A DNA stretch of 64,000 nt from Methylophilus sp. GTDB lineage: Bacteria > Pseudomonadota > Gammaproteobacteria > Burkholderiales > Methylophilaceae. Under the pieces are notes generated by a model. The model made no database searches. It was not told where the DNA came from and was given only the letters and a program-made list of their open reading frames with translations. The translations under genes and the position numbers were made by a program. Positions within the stretch are counted from its first letter, which is position 1; each line of letters begins with the position of its first letter. Shown piece after piece: positions 1 to 9,199 of the stretch. The stretch spans positions 1 through 64,000 of the forward strand of contig NZ_SSGF01000017.1 in the NCBI RefSeq assembly GCF_008015755.1, written 5' to 3'.

Positions 1-117
1 AGGGCGAGTTTCGTGACCGCTTATTTTGTTGAGCAACGCAAGGGAGCCGAAGGCCGTGATGGCTGGGTGCCCTCTTTTTGGTTACTTTTTTGGGGCAAGC
101 AAAAAAAGTAACTCGCC
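1..117 (+). repeat. Repeat-like element with stem-loop and degenerate ORF tail
   Basis: The first frame stays open from the window edge to a TAA at 109-111 and encodes a tail reading GRDGWVPSFWLLFWGKQKK. That peptide is a shadow of a sequence found over and over between genes in many beta- and gammaproteobacteria, so it is more likely a repeated DNA element than a protein gene. GTTACTTTTTT (81-91) and its complement AAAAAAGTAAC (102-112) form a stem around a short loop. An outer pair GGCGAGTT (3-10) and AACTCGCC (110-117) frames the element. The repeat identity is from memory of the family. The inverted repeats are seen directly. From 118 to 333 nothing else is evident apart from the uppP upstream region. 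Confidence 0.45.
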
Positions 118-333
118 AACAAGGCGAAAAGGAATGCAGCAATGAAGAAAGACCTTTTGTTCTAATCACGCTTCTTTTAGATTCGGCCGATACAGTGGCC
201 TAATAATCTTGTGCATGATTTATCCCGTGCCGAAGAACGCTGCATTTATGACCAAATATTTCACGGTATGACTAATCCTGCTAATTTCCCCAACATCCCG
301 CAAGTCTTTTGCAGTGTCTGCTAGAATACAGCC

Positions 334-1137
334 ATGGATATTTATTTGATGCTGAAGGCCGTGATCATGGGCCTGGTCGAAGGCGCGACCGAGTTTATTC
401 CTGTCAGTAGTACTGGACATCTGATCATCACCGGGGAGTGGCTGGATTTTCTCTCTAAAGATAAACGCGATGTGTTTGAAATCATCATCCAGCTGGGCGC
501 GATTCTGGCCGTGTGTGTGGAATACCGCCAGCGCCTGTGGAATACCGTGCAACGTATTCAAACCGACACTAATGCGCAGCATTTTGTGCGTAACCTGATC
601 ATCGCTTTTTTACCTGCGGCGTTAATCGGCCTGGCATTTCATCATCAAATTAAAGAGCATTTGTTTTCCTCTTTCACCGTTGGCATTGCGCTGGTGGTGG
701 GTGGGGTGCTGATTTTGCTGATTGAAAAATTTGCACCTCCTGGCCAAACACGTGAGGTGGACCAGATTTCTGCCAAGCAGGCGTTGCAGATTGGGTTTGC
801 GCAAGCGCTGGCATTGGTTCCTGGCATGTCACGTTCAGGGGCTACCATTCTAGGCGGCATGTGCTTTGGCTTGAGCCGTCAAACAGCGACCGAGTTTTCG
901 TTCTTTTTGGCGCTGCCGATTATGTTTGCGGCGACCGGGCTGGATCTGTTCCAGGCGCGTGATTTGCTGTCTGCCGATGATGCGTTGATCTTTTTGATTG
1001 GCTTTGTGGTGTCATTTTTGTCTGCGCTGGTGGTGATTCGTGCCTTGATTCGCTTTGTGGCACAGCATTCGTTTGCGGTGTTTGCTTGGTACCGCATCGT
1101 ATTTGGTATTCTGATATTGGCCTTTTTTGCACATTAA
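334..1137 (+). CDS. uppP: Undecaprenyl-diphosphatase UppP (BacA)
   Basis: This integral membrane enzyme removes the terminal phosphate from undecaprenyl diphosphate, recycling the lipid carrier for peptidoglycan and other cell-surface polymers. The 267-residue length is normal. Both family signatures are present: the N-terminal EGATEFIPVSSTGHLI segment (about residues 17-32) with its Glu-rich active-site motif, and the second PGMSRSGATI motif near residues 163-172 containing the essential Ser/Arg. The rest is a series of hydrophobic helices. The ATG at 334 gives the usual N-terminus (MDIYLMLKAVIMGLVEG). The next gene follows after 19 bases in the same direction, so the pair could be cotranscribed. 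Identification is secure. Confidence 0.96.
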   Translation: MDIYLMLKAVIMGLVEGATEFIPVSSTGHLIITGEWLDFLSKDKRDVFEIIIQLGAILAVCVEYRQRLWNTVQRIQTDTNAQHFVRNLIIAFLPAALIGLAFHHQIKEHLFSSFTVGIALVVGGVLILLIEKFAPPGQTREVDQISAKQALQIGFAQALALVPGMSRSGATILGGMCFGLSRQTATEFSFFLALPIMFAATGLDLFQARDLLSADDALIFLIGFVVSFLSALVVIRALIRFVAQHSFAVFAWYRIVFGILILAFFAH

Positions 1138-1156
1138 TCTGTTTAAGGTTTGAGTC

Positions 1157-3847
1157 ATGAATCGTGCACTGTTTAAAAAAATTGCGTTGGGTATTGCCGC
1201 TGTTCTGGCCGTGTTGCTATTGCTGGTGGTTTACCTGGCGGTGACCTTTAATCCTAATGATTACAAGTCAACCGTCATCCAGTTAGTCAAAGATAAAAAA
1301 CAGCGCACGCTGGATATCAAGGGCGATATCAAGCTCAGTTTCTGGCCAAAAATCGGTGCCGACTTAGGCGAGCTCACTTTGTCTGAGCATCAATCTGACA
1401 AACAGTTTGCTGCGATTAAAAGTGCGAAAGTGGCGCTGGCGGTGTTGCCACTGCTCAAAAAGCAAATCGTCGTCGATACGGTTTACCTCGATGGCGCGCA
1501 GGTCAATGTGGTTCAGCATGCCGATGGCAGCTTTAACTTTGATGATTTGCTGAGTAAAGATGAATCAGAATCTGAGCAGATTAATTTTGATGTGCAAGGC
1601 GTCAAAGTCACCAACACGCAAGCCAGTTTTAGCAATGAAGGCACCGGGGCTCAATACAGCGTAGACCAGTTAAACCTGACCACTGGCCAAGTGGCGTTGA
1701 AAAAACCGTTTGATGTGGCGACAGATTTTCACCTGCTGGCCAATCAGCCAGCGGTGGATGCCAAAGCGGCGATTAAAGCCAATATCATGGCTGACCCTGA
1801 AGGCAAACATTTTGTGGTGAAAGGCCTGGATGCGCAATTAAAAGGCGCTCTGCTCGATGGCAAGGATGTGACCGTGACTGCGCAAGGTTCGGTAGATGTG
1901 GATGCGGCGAAAACAGCCTTGGATGTGTCTGGCCTTAAGTTGGCCATGCAAGGTGATTTTAAAGGCGTGCAGCGCGATGTCAGCGTGCAGGCACCGGCCT
2001 TGAAGGTGAACCCTAGCTTGATTAGCAGCGATAAAGTGCTGCTGTCGCTCAAGCAAAAAGATACCAATGGTGATGTAGACCTGGCAGTTGTATTGGCTGA
2101 GTTAAAAGGCAACCAGCAAGCGGTAGAAAGCAAAGGCATTACGGCCGATGTGAAGGTGAATGCTGGTGCGCGCAAGGTAGAAGGCCATTTTGCCTCGCCA
2201 GTGAAGGCTAACCTGGCTGACCTGATTTTTGAAGTGCCTGCGCTGGCTGGCAAATTTGATATTAAAGACCCTGCTCTGCCGAATGGCGCCATGCAGGGCC
2301 AGTTCAAACTGGCCGCCAATACCAACGTGAAGCAAGAGCAGGTGAAAACCAGCTTTGACTTGAGCCTGGCAGAGACCAAACTGAATGGCGATGTGAGTGT
2401 GGCCGGTTTCAGCACACCACATATCGGTTTTAAACTTCACGCCGATACCTTGAACTTAAATGCGCTGTTGGGTAATACGGGTGCTAAAAAACAAGCTGCG
2501 GCTAGCAGCACTAAAGCCAGTAGCAAGGCCGATAAGCCTGCGGATTTGAGCGCGTTAAAAACCTTGTTTTTGGATGGCAGTATCAATATTGGCAAGATTC
2601 TCTATAGTCCTTATACCTTGAGCGGCCTCAATGTCGGTATCAAAGCCGATGGCCAGAAACTTGCCTTGCAAGGGCTGGATGTCAAACTCGACGACAGCCA
2701 CATTCAAGGCAATGTCGGCGTGAGCCAGTTCAGCAAGCCGCTGTACACGTTTGATCTCAATATCGACAAGCTGGATTTGAACCGTTACTTGTCTGCCGCA
2801 GAGGCCAAGGCTGGGGATAGCCAACCTGCCGAAAAAACCGCTGATAAGGCTGAGCAACCGATTGATCTCTCTGCGTTAAAAGCGCTCAATGCGCAGGGCA
2901 ATATCCGCGTCGGCTGGTTGAAATATGGCAAAACAGAAGCCAAAAACCTCAATATTGGTTTAAAAGCGCAAGATGGCCTGGCCAGTCTGGATCCACTCAA
3001 TGTGGATGTCTACCAAGGCACAGTGCGTGGCGCTGTCAAACTGGATGCACGTGCCACGCCTGCGGTGGCGATTCAGCAAAATCTGCAAAACATCGCGGTG
3101 GGGCCATTGTTGGTCGATACCATTAATAACGACATGCTTTCAGGCAGCGGTAACTTGAATGTCAACGTCACTGCGCAAGGTAATACGGTGACGGCGCTAA
3201 AAAAGTCACTCGGCGGCTCGGTTGATTTGCGCATGGCCGAAGGCGCCGTTAAGGGCTTTGACCTCGCTGGCGCGATTCGCGATGCCAAAGGCAAGCTCAA
3301 CGTGCTTAAAGGTCAATCCAGTGCCGACGTTGATAAAAGCAAAAAAACAGACTTTAGTGAGCTGACAGCAACGTTTAATATCAAGAACGGCATTGCACAT
3401 AATGACGACCTCGCCATGAAAGCACCGGTGTTTCGCCTGACCAAAGGCGAAAGCAAAGGCGATATTGATATTGGCAAAGAGCAGATTAACTATGTCGCCA
3501 AGCCCACCCTGGTGAATTCACTCAAAGGCCAGGGCGGTAAAGATGCCGAGCAACTTGGTAGTATTGGTGTGCCAGTTAAAATCACCGGCACATTTGCGGC
3601 ACCTAAATTTGGCATCGATATGGCCGCGCTCGGGCAAGCACTGGCGAAATCTGTGGCACTCGATGCACTGACTGAGAAGCTTGGTGGTAGTAATGCCGAT
3701 GCATTAAAAGGGTTGCTCAATGGTAAATCATCGGGCGAAAGCTCTGGCGGTGATGCTGCAAAATCCGAGAGCGGGACGACAACAGAGCCAGCAAAACCTG
3801 CTGATCAGCTCAAACAAAAGGCGCTCAAAAAGCTGCTGAATTTTTAG
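1157..3847 (+). CDS. AsmA family protein
   Basis: A large (896-residue) envelope protein of the AsmA/TamB-like superfamily, thought to form a lipid-binding beta structure spanning the periplasm and to help move phospholipids or support outer-membrane assembly. Residues about 8-30 form one N-terminal membrane anchor, followed directly by the typical start of the AsmA domain (FNPNDYKSTVIQLVKDKK). The remainder is beta-rich repeats with recurrent 'LDLNRYL' and 'VKGFDLAGAIRDAK' type segments, as in the C-terminal AsmA domain. Low-complexity Ala/Ser/Lys linkers lie near residues 445-460, 550-570 and at the C-terminus. It precedes mutY by 2 bases, an arrangement common in betaproteobacteria. The exact substrate is unknown. 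Confidence 0.9.
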   Translation: MNRALFKKIALGIAAVLAVLLLLVVYLAVTFNPNDYKSTVIQLVKDKKQRTLDIKGDIKLSFWPKIGADLGELTLSEHQSDKQFAAIKSAKVALAVLPLLKKQIVVDTVYLDGAQVNVVQHADGSFNFDDLLSKDESESEQINFDVQGVKVTNTQASFSNEGTGAQYSVDQLNLTTGQVALKKPFDVATDFHLLANQPAVDAKAAIKANIMADPEGKHFVVKGLDAQLKGALLDGKDVTVTAQGSVDVDAAKTALDVSGLKLAMQGDFKGVQRDVSVQAPALKVNPSLISSDKVLLSLKQKDTNGDVDLAVVLAELKGNQQAVESKGITADVKVNAGARKVEGHFASPVKANLADLIFEVPALAGKFDIKDPALPNGAMQGQFKLAANTNVKQEQVKTSFDLSLAETKLNGDVSVAGFSTPHIGFKLHADTLNLNALLGNTGAKKQAAASSTKASSKADKPADLSALKTLFLDGSINIGKILYSPYTLSGLNVGIKADGQKLALQGLDVKLDDSHIQGNVGVSQFSKPLYTFDLNIDKLDLNRYLSAAEAKAGDSQPAEKTADKAEQPIDLSALKALNAQGNIRVGWLKYGKTEAKNLNIGLKAQDGLASLDPLNVDVYQGTVRGAVKLDARATPAVAIQQNLQNIAVGPLLVDTINNDMLSGSGNLNVNVTAQGNTVTALKKSLGGSVDLRMAEGAVKGFDLAGAIRDAKGKLNVLKGQSSADVDKSKKTDFSELTATFNIKNGIAHNDDLAMKAPVFRLTKGESKGDIDIGKEQINYVAKPTLVNSLKGQGGKDAEQLGSIGVPVKITGTFAAPKFGIDMAALGQALAKSVALDALTEKLGGSNADALKGLLNGKSSGESSGGDAAKSESGTTTEPAKPADQLKQKALKKLLNF

Positions 3848-3849
3848 CT

Positions 3850-4893
3850 GTGAGTGTATTTGCCGACAAACTCATCGCCTGGCAGCAGGTGCATGGCCGT
3901 CACGATTTGCCGTGGCAACAAACGCGCGACCCTTATGCGGTGTGGGTGTCTGAAATCATGTTGCAGCAAACCCAGGTTTCAGCCGTCATTGGTTACTATG
4001 ATCGCTTTATGCAACGGTTTCCCACCATTGCCAGCCTGGCCGAGGCCGATCAAGACGAGGTGATGCGACACTGGAGCGGGTTGGGCTATTACTCCCGCGC
4101 GCGCAATCTGCATCACGCCGCGCAGACCATCATGCGTGAGCATGGCGGTGTTTTTCCAACAGATTTCGACACTATCCAAACCCTCAAAGGCATCGGTCGC
4201 TCAACGGCGGCTGCGATCAGTGTGTTTGCTTTTAATCAACGGCAGACTATCCTCGATGGCAACGTTAAACGTGTGCTGGCCAGGCTGTATGCGGTTGACG
4301 GCTGGCCAGGCTTGCCTGAGGTAGAAAAAAAGCTTTGGCACATTGCCGAAGCGTTGTTGCCCGATGACGGCTTGCCTGCTTATGTGCAAGGCTTGATGGA
4401 TTTTGGCGCCACTTTATGTACGCGTAGCAAGCCGCGCTGTGATGGTTGTCCTATGCAGGATCAGTGTCAGGCATATCAACAACAGCGTGTGGCCCAACTG
4501 CCCGCCTCTAAGCCGCGCAAAGCATTGCCTGAAAAGCAGGTCACCATGCTGATGATTGTGGATGCGGGTGAGATTTTGCTGGAAAGGCGACCCAATAAGG
4601 GCATCTGGGGTGGTTTGTGGAGCCTGCCTGAGATCTCTGCAACACAAATTGCCGTGCCACATGCGCAGGAGAAACTAGGCCTGGAAACAGAAGCGCTAGA
4701 AGTGTTGCCTGTGCTATGGCATAGCTTTACGCACTTTAAACTTGAAATTACGCCGCAACCATTGCAACTGACAGGGCGGCGGCCTGCTCTGCCCCCCAAT
4801 ATGCAGTGGCTGTCATTGTCTGATGCAATTGGAGCCGCGCTACCAACCCCGGTGCGTACTTTAATTAAAGCGTTTAAACAGCTTGGTGGTTAA
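3850..4893 (+). CDS. mutY: A/G-specific adenine DNA glycosylase MutY
   Basis: MutY removes adenine mispaired with 8-oxoguanine or guanine and so prevents G:C to T:A transversions. The 347 residues show the EndoIII-like fold with the SEIMLQQTQV segment containing the catalytic Glu, a helix-hairpin-helix LKGIGRSTAAAI followed by the catalytic Asp in ILDGNVKRV, and the [4Fe-4S] cluster pattern C-x6-C-x2-C-x5-C (CTRSKPRCDGCPMQDQC). The C-terminal NUDIX-like domain starts at about residue 225 (KQVTMLMIVDAGEILLERRP) and recognises 8-oxoG. The start is GTG at 3850, two bases after the asmA-like stop, which implies translational coupling. It is convergent with the next gene, with only three bases between stop codons. 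Confidence 0.96.
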   Translation: MSVFADKLIAWQQVHGRHDLPWQQTRDPYAVWVSEIMLQQTQVSAVIGYYDRFMQRFPTIASLAEADQDEVMRHWSGLGYYSRARNLHHAAQTIMREHGGVFPTDFDTIQTLKGIGRSTAAAISVFAFNQRQTILDGNVKRVLARLYAVDGWPGLPEVEKKLWHIAEALLPDDGLPAYVQGLMDFGATLCTRSKPRCDGCPMQDQCQAYQQQRVAQLPASKPRKALPEKQVTMLMIVDAGEILLERRPNKGIWGGLWSLPEISATQIAVPHAQEKLGLETEALEVLPVLWHSFTHFKLEITPQPLQLTGRRPALPPNMQWLSLSDAIGAALPTPVRTLIKAFKQLGG

Positions 4894-4896
4894 CGC

Positions 4897-5379
4897 TTAG
4901 ATATTTGCGAGCCTAAACACATGGCTGGCCAGTTCGGCTTGGTTGCTTTTGAGATGCTTTAACAAAGATGATGCGCTATCAGGCTTAACCAGCGCTTTGG
5001 TGTAGATCACCGGCAATTCAAAAATGGCGATTTCCCGCTCAACAATGTTCAGGTTGGTGTGTGCCGACCCTTGAATCACATCCATGAGTTTGTCATATAC
5101 ATTGTCAGTGACGCGGGTATAAGGAAACAGAATCCAAAAGTCTGTGCCTTCCCTGCCTACCAAATCAGAGCGTCTGAAGGAGTTCTGCAGATCGTGCGTC
5201 AACGAAGATAGTTGACGCAATGCCTCTGGCGCACCGTAAGCCTCACCCAAGCTATTGTCATCGCCATACGCAATTCTCACCAAGGCGATATTAAAGTCAT
5301 CAGAGTGTCTGATCAGCACTTGGCAAATCCAGTCTAATGTATCAATAAAACGACTACATAACTGAATGTCAGAAATCAT
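4897..5379 (-). CDS. Degenerate GGDEF-domain protein
   Basis: A 160-residue soluble protein whose middle aligns by eye with a diguanylate cyclase GGDEF domain: ALVRIAYGDD, then LRQLSSLTHDLQNSFRRSDLVGREGTDFWILFPYT, where active enzymes have a RYGGDEF-type sequence. Here the signature is REGTDF, so the catalytic Gly-Gly-Asp/Glu-Glu-Phe loop is lost and cyclase activity is not expected. There is no sensor domain, membrane segment or EAL domain. It may bind a nucleotide or partner, or it may be a relic. It stands alone in its orientation, upstream of the porin control region and convergent with mutY. The family assignment is my alignment by eye. Confidence 0.65.
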   Translation of the reverse strand: MISDIQLCSRFIDTLDWICQVLIRHSDDFNIALVRIAYGDDNSLGEAYGAPEALRQLSSLTHDLQNSFRRSDLVGREGTDFWILFPYTRVTDNVYDKLMDVIQGSAHTNLNIVEREIAIFELPVIYTKALVKPDSASSLLKHLKSNQAELASHVFRLANI

Positions 5380-5747
5380 GAGAAGCCCCGGGTAAAGTCA
5401 TATATAAAGATGCAGATAGCCGTAAACACGCTGTAAACCATTACCATGCTAGCAGAAACTTTTAGATAAATTGAGTTTGAACAACCCGATAAAACCATTC
5501 CTTTTCATAATCTTGCAATTGGCCGAACTAGTCAGACTGTTGCAATTCTGCAACAAATCAAACTTGCGCTAAGCAATTTGACGTATTCACTTGCGCCAAA
5601 AGCCCTGGATTTGCAAGAATTGCTCTGACCTTGTTGGAAATGCTTTTAGTGATTCCGCAGGAGTTCTCGAGTATGTGCGTTTTTGCGCGCATCTTAAAAA
5701 GCAATATCCTTACACAAGTTGTGAAAACAACATTTTTGGAGATTCGT
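5380..5747. other. Porin upstream region without a gene
   Basis: This 368-base gap separates the divergent GGDEF-like and porin genes. It is AT-rich and probably holds the promoters for both. I found no confident -35/-10 pair. The listed ORFs here (for example the one starting at 5631) are upstream extensions in frame with the porin and lack ribosome binding sites or a signal peptide at their start. Confidence 0.4.
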
Positions 5748-7004
5748 ATGAATACAAAATTGAACGTTGCAGTTGCAGCAGCCCTGTTCGCTGCCGCTAC
5801 TGGCGCACAAGCTGGCATCACTATCCCAGCTGGTGACTGGACTCTGGACATCGGTGGCGTTGTTAACGCTTACTACACTCAAACTAGCTTCAGCGGCGAC
5901 ACTGGCGCAGGTACTTCAGCCCTAGGTTTAGGTAATGGTAATGCTGATAATAGTGCAAACATCACTACAGGTCTTCTGCCAAACTACCTGAGCGTTTCTG
6001 GTAAAACACGTCAGAACGATTTGGATGTTGGTTTCACAATCAGCATTAACCCAGGTGCATCTACTACTGGTGCTGGTGTACAAGGCTCACAACAAGAAAA
6101 CCGTCAGGCATTCTTGACATTCGGTGATGCTTCTTGGGGCTCTATCAAGCTGGGTAAAGATCTGGGTATCTTCGCTTCAGACGCTATCTTGAACGACATG
6201 ACATTGTTGGGCGTTGGTGGTGGTGCAGGTTCATTGGCTGGCAACACTACAACATTGGGCCGCATTGGTTCAGGTTTTATGTATGCTGACTGGAAATCTC
6301 AAATTGCTTACTCCTCACCAAACTGGAATGGCTTCCAGTTTACAGCTGGTTTGACTCAAGCATGGGATGCACAAAGCAGTGGTATCGGTTCATCTGTAAG
6401 CGGTAGCAACGGTACAAACAACCCTAACGCATTCAGCGGTCGTCGTGGCGGCGGTCAAACTGCATATGAAGGTAAAGCTTCTTATGAGTGGACTGGTGAT
6501 GTTGCAGGTAAAGTTTGGGTTTCTGCAATCCACCAAAAAGTCGAAGACATTACTTCACTGTCTGCAACTTCTGGTTTTACGAATGATCGTGCATATGCAT
6601 GGGATATCGGTACAACTATCAAAGTTGCTGATTTTGGTTTGACAGGTTACTACTACGATGGTAAAGGTATTGGCCAAACATTCCAATTACGTGATGGTTT
6701 TGACCTGAATGGTAACCGCCGTGACTCTAAAGGTGGTTATGTACAAGGTACATACACTGTACCAGGCGTAGCAACTAAGCTGGGCGTTAGCTGGGGTCAG
6801 TCAAAATTGGACGGCAACAGTGTTGATGCCTTCCGTGATGTAACTGACTCTATGTGGACAGTTGGTGCTTACCATCCTCTGACCAAGCACTTGAACTTGG
6901 TTGCTGAGTACTCACAAACTAAACGTGAGTTGGATAACAAAGGTGCAGCAGATTTGGATGCTAAAGCAAAAACCATCTCTCTGGGTGCGATCCTGTTCTT
7001 CTAG
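5748..7004 (+). CDS. Outer-membrane porin (major porin type)
   Basis: Encodes a 418-residue beta-barrel channel for small hydrophilic solutes. The true start is the ATG at 5748, with TTTGGAG just upstream. It produces a clear signal peptide MNTKLNVAVAAALFAAATGAQA with cleavage before GITIPAGDW. The mature protein is rich in Gly, Thr, Asn and aromatic residues in alternating strands, contains the Gram-negative porin patterns (FGDASWGSIKLGKDLGIF, AYSSPNWNGFQFTAGL), and ends in the C-terminal aromatic SLGAILFF that the Bam machinery recognises. The longer ORF beginning at 5631 adds a non-signal leader and is rejected. Codon use is strongly biased toward AAA/GGT/GCT/CTG, as in highly expressed genes. 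A strong hairpin terminator follows. Confidence 0.92.
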   Translation: MNTKLNVAVAAALFAAATGAQAGITIPAGDWTLDIGGVVNAYYTQTSFSGDTGAGTSALGLGNGNADNSANITTGLLPNYLSVSGKTRQNDLDVGFTISINPGASTTGAGVQGSQQENRQAFLTFGDASWGSIKLGKDLGIFASDAILNDMTLLGVGGGAGSLAGNTTTLGRIGSGFMYADWKSQIAYSSPNWNGFQFTAGLTQAWDAQSSGIGSSVSGSNGTNNPNAFSGRRGGGQTAYEGKASYEWTGDVAGKVWVSAIHQKVEDITSLSATSGFTNDRAYAWDIGTTIKVADFGLTGYYYDGKGIGQTFQLRDGFDLNGNRRDSKGGYVQGTYTVPGVATKLGVSWGQSKLDGNSVDAFRDVTDSMWTVGAYHPLTKHLNLVAEYSQTKRELDNKGAADLDAKAKTISLGAILFF

Positions 7005-7040
7005 TTTAATGGCAGTTTAACTGCTTAAATTAAAAGTTAG

Positions 7041-7071
7041 AAAAAACGGCAACTTCGGTTGCCGTTTTTTT
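7041..7071 (+). terminator. Rho-independent terminator of the porin gene
   Basis: AAAAAACGGCAAC, a TTCG loop region, and GTTGCCGTTTTTTT form a GC stem with a stable tetraloop and a T run, 37 bases after the porin stop. The A run on the other side would also let it work in reverse. Confidence 0.9.
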
Positions 7072-7112
7072 ATCTATATAAAAGCTTATCTGCTGATAAT
7101 GGTTAATCAATT

Positions 7113-7787
7113 ATGAATTTGTATCCTGTTACGATCGTTGAAAATTTTTATGAAGACCCGGATGCCGTACGTACTTTTGCGCTGAATCAAAAATATCAAT
7201 ATCGTCATCAGTTGAAAGATGTACCTTATGTTTTTCCTGGGGCGCGCACAAAAGATCTTTCGGTGATTAATAAGCCCTTATTTGAGAATGTGAGTACCAA
7301 AATTGTCTCACTGTTTCATAACTCTGAGTTTGAGCGTATGCGTTGGGCCATCTCTACAAACTTCCAGAGTGTGAGTGAGGATTACGGTAGAGGTGTGATT
7401 CATACCGATGGCAATGCAGTGTTTGCCGCTGTATTGTATCTGAGCCCGGATGCTCCATTGGATTCTGGTACGTCACTATTCAGGTCAAATAAGAGTTTTG
7501 ATCAAGACGCCTATGAGAAAGCATTAAAGCAAAACGATAAGCGTTTTGCGGATGGCACTGTCAAGATGGATACTTCTTATCACAGCATGTTTGATGAAAT
7601 CGTACGTATTAATAACGTCTACAACACATTAATTTTGTATGAAGGCCGACATTTTCATGCGGCAAACAATTTTTTTGGGAAAACGCTGAAAGACTCACGT
7701 TTAGCGCAAGTCTTTTTTGTCAGTAGTATCGATGCGCAAAAACATAGCTCATTTCCGCTATGGCGCAGTCAACAAGTTCATATATAA
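7113..7787 (+). CDS. DUF6445 family protein, 2OG-Fe(II) oxygenase-like
   Basis: A 224-residue protein resembling the DUF6445 family, whose fold is related to 2-oxoglutarate/Fe(II) dioxygenases. It begins with the typical VTIVENFYEDPDAVRTFAL. The candidate metal ligands are the His and Asp of GVIHTDG (near residues 90-95) and the distal His in YEGRHFHAANNFFG (about residue 183). FRSNKSFD and LAQVFFV fit the C-terminal half. The substrate is unknown. Relatives often occur in loci with tryptophan halogenases and TonB receptors, but here it sits alone, between the porin terminator and ntrC. It is convergent with ntrC with one base between stop codons. Confidence 0.7.
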   Translation: MNLYPVTIVENFYEDPDAVRTFALNQKYQYRHQLKDVPYVFPGARTKDLSVINKPLFENVSTKIVSLFHNSEFERMRWAISTNFQSVSEDYGRGVIHTDGNAVFAAVLYLSPDAPLDSGTSLFRSNKSFDQDAYEKALKQNDKRFADGTVKMDTSYHSMFDEIVRINNVYNTLILYEGRHFHAANNFFGKTLKDSRLAQVFFVSSIDAQKHSSFPLWRSQQVHI

Positions 7788-7788
7788 C

Positions 7789-9180
7789 TTAGTCGTCTAT
7801 CCCCAGCTCTTGAATCTTACGCGTCAGCGTATTGCGACCCATGCCTAACTGATTGGCTGCCTCGATGCGGCGGCCATCTGTATGGGCCAATGCGCGCGTG
7901 ATCAGGATGCGTTCGAACTCTTTGGTTTTGGCATCGAGAATATTGGTTTCACCGCGATTAAGCGCATCGGTCACTTCTTGAGCCAGAGCCTCTTGCCAAG
8001 AGCCACCGGTGTTATGTTTGCCGGTATCTTCTTTCAGTTCTGGTGGTAGGTCGTTCACATCGACGTTCTGGCCTGGTGCCATCACGGTCAACCAATGACA
8101 GACGTTCTCCAGTTGGCGGACGTTGCCGCTCCAATTGACTGACATCAGGTACTTGATCGCTGCTGCCGAGAGTTGTTTGGGCTCTACACCGAGCTGCTGT
8201 GCGCTGTGGGCGAGAAAATGTTTGGTCAGCAAGGGGATGTCTTCCCTGCGCTCGCGCAAAGGCGGCAAACGCAGGCGGATGACGTTTAAGCGGTGAAACA
8301 GGTCTTCACGGAAAAGGCCTTGTTTGACGCGTTCCTCCAGGTCCTGGTGGGTCGCCGCAATCACGCGCACATTGACTTTAATCGGTTGATGACCACCGAC
8401 GCGGTAAAATTGGCCATCAGATAACACGCGCAATAAGCGTGTTTGCAAGTCAGCAGGCATATCGCCGATTTCGTCTAAAAATAAGGTGCCATTGTCTGCC
8501 TGCTCAAAGCGCCCTCTTCTTGCCGCTGCTGCGCCGGTAAATGCGCCGCGTTCGTGGCCAAACAGTTCGGATTCGAGTAAGTCTTTAGGGATCGCTGCGG
8601 TGTTGATTGCAATAAATGGTTTATCCGCACGCGGGCTATGCCTGTGCAGCGCGCTGGCAACCAGCTCTTTACCACTGCCTGACTCACCGTTGATGAGCAC
8701 TGTGGAGTGCGAGCGACTCAAGCGGCCGATGGCGCGGAACACCTCTTGCATGGCTGGTGCCTGGCCGATAATTTCTGGCGAAGGACCGGTATCTTCAACC
8801 GCTTCTACCGATTGGCGCATGCTTTCTTCAACGGCGCGTTTGATAATTTCAATCGCTTGGTCAACATCAAAAGGTTTGGCCAAGTACTCAAAAGCACCGC
8901 CCTGAAATGCGGCGACTGCGCTTTCGAGGTCAGAGTAGGCCGTCATGATAATGACCGGGATATCCGGAAAGCGTTGTTTGACTTCTGACAGAAAGTCTAA
9001 CCCGGAGCCGTTAGGCATGCGAATATCGCTAACGATGACTTGCGGTTGCTCGCGGTTGAGGGCGTTTAGTGCTTCGGCAGGAGACGAGAAGGTTTTAAAG
9101 TCAAAGTCAGTGCGTGCCAGTGCCTTTTCAAACACCCAGCGGATGGATTTGTCGTCGTCTAAGATCCAGATTGGCTTCAT
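7789..9180 (-). CDS. ntrC: Nitrogen regulator NtrC (GlnG)
   Basis: Response regulator that, when phosphorylated by NtrB, activates sigma-54 promoters under nitrogen limitation. Order of domains over 463 residues: receiver (1-120) with acidic pocket DDD at 8-10 and the phosphoryl-accepting Asp52 in SDIRMP; AAA+ domain (about 138-380) with Walker A GESGSGKE, the sigma-54 contact loop GAFTGA and Walker [11 protein letters not shown]; and a Fis-type HTH at the C-terminus (RRIEAANQLGMGRNTLTRKI). Its gene follows ntrB with a 19-base gap. Two matching NtrC palindromes lie upstream of glnA in this window, making glnA a likely target. Confidence 0.96.
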   Translation of the reverse strand: MKPIWILDDDKSIRWVFEKALARTDFDFKTFSSPAEALNALNREQPQVIVSDIRMPNGSGLDFLSEVKQRFPDIPVIIMTAYSDLESAVAAFQGGAFEYLAKPFDVDQAIEIIKRAVEESMRQSVEAVEDTGPSPEIIGQAPAMQEVFRAIGRLSRSHSTVLINGESGSGKELVASALHRHSPRADKPFIAINTAAIPKDLLESELFGHERGAFTGAAAARRGRFEQADNGTLFLDEIGDMPADLQTRLLRVLSDGQFYRVGGHQPIKVNVRVIAATHQDLEERVKQGLFREDLFHRLNVIRLRLPPLRERREDIPLLTKHFLAHSAQQLGVEPKQLSAAAIKYLMSVNWSGNVRQLENVCHWLTVMAPGQNVDVNDLPPELKEDTGKHNTGGSWQEALAQEVTDALNRGETNILDAKTKEFERILITRALAHTDGRRIEAANQLGMGRNTLTRKIQELGIDD

Positions 9181-9199
9181 AGCTATTTCTCGTCAATTA

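Noticed and set aside
1744-2415. 223-residue minus-strand ORF
   Set aside because: It lies antisense within the AsmA-family gene, has low-complexity Ser/Ala/Leu composition and no ribosome site; a frame shadow of the real gene.
5631-5747. N-terminal extension of the porin ORF
   Set aside because: The extension has no signal peptide or ribosome site; the ATG at 5748 has both.
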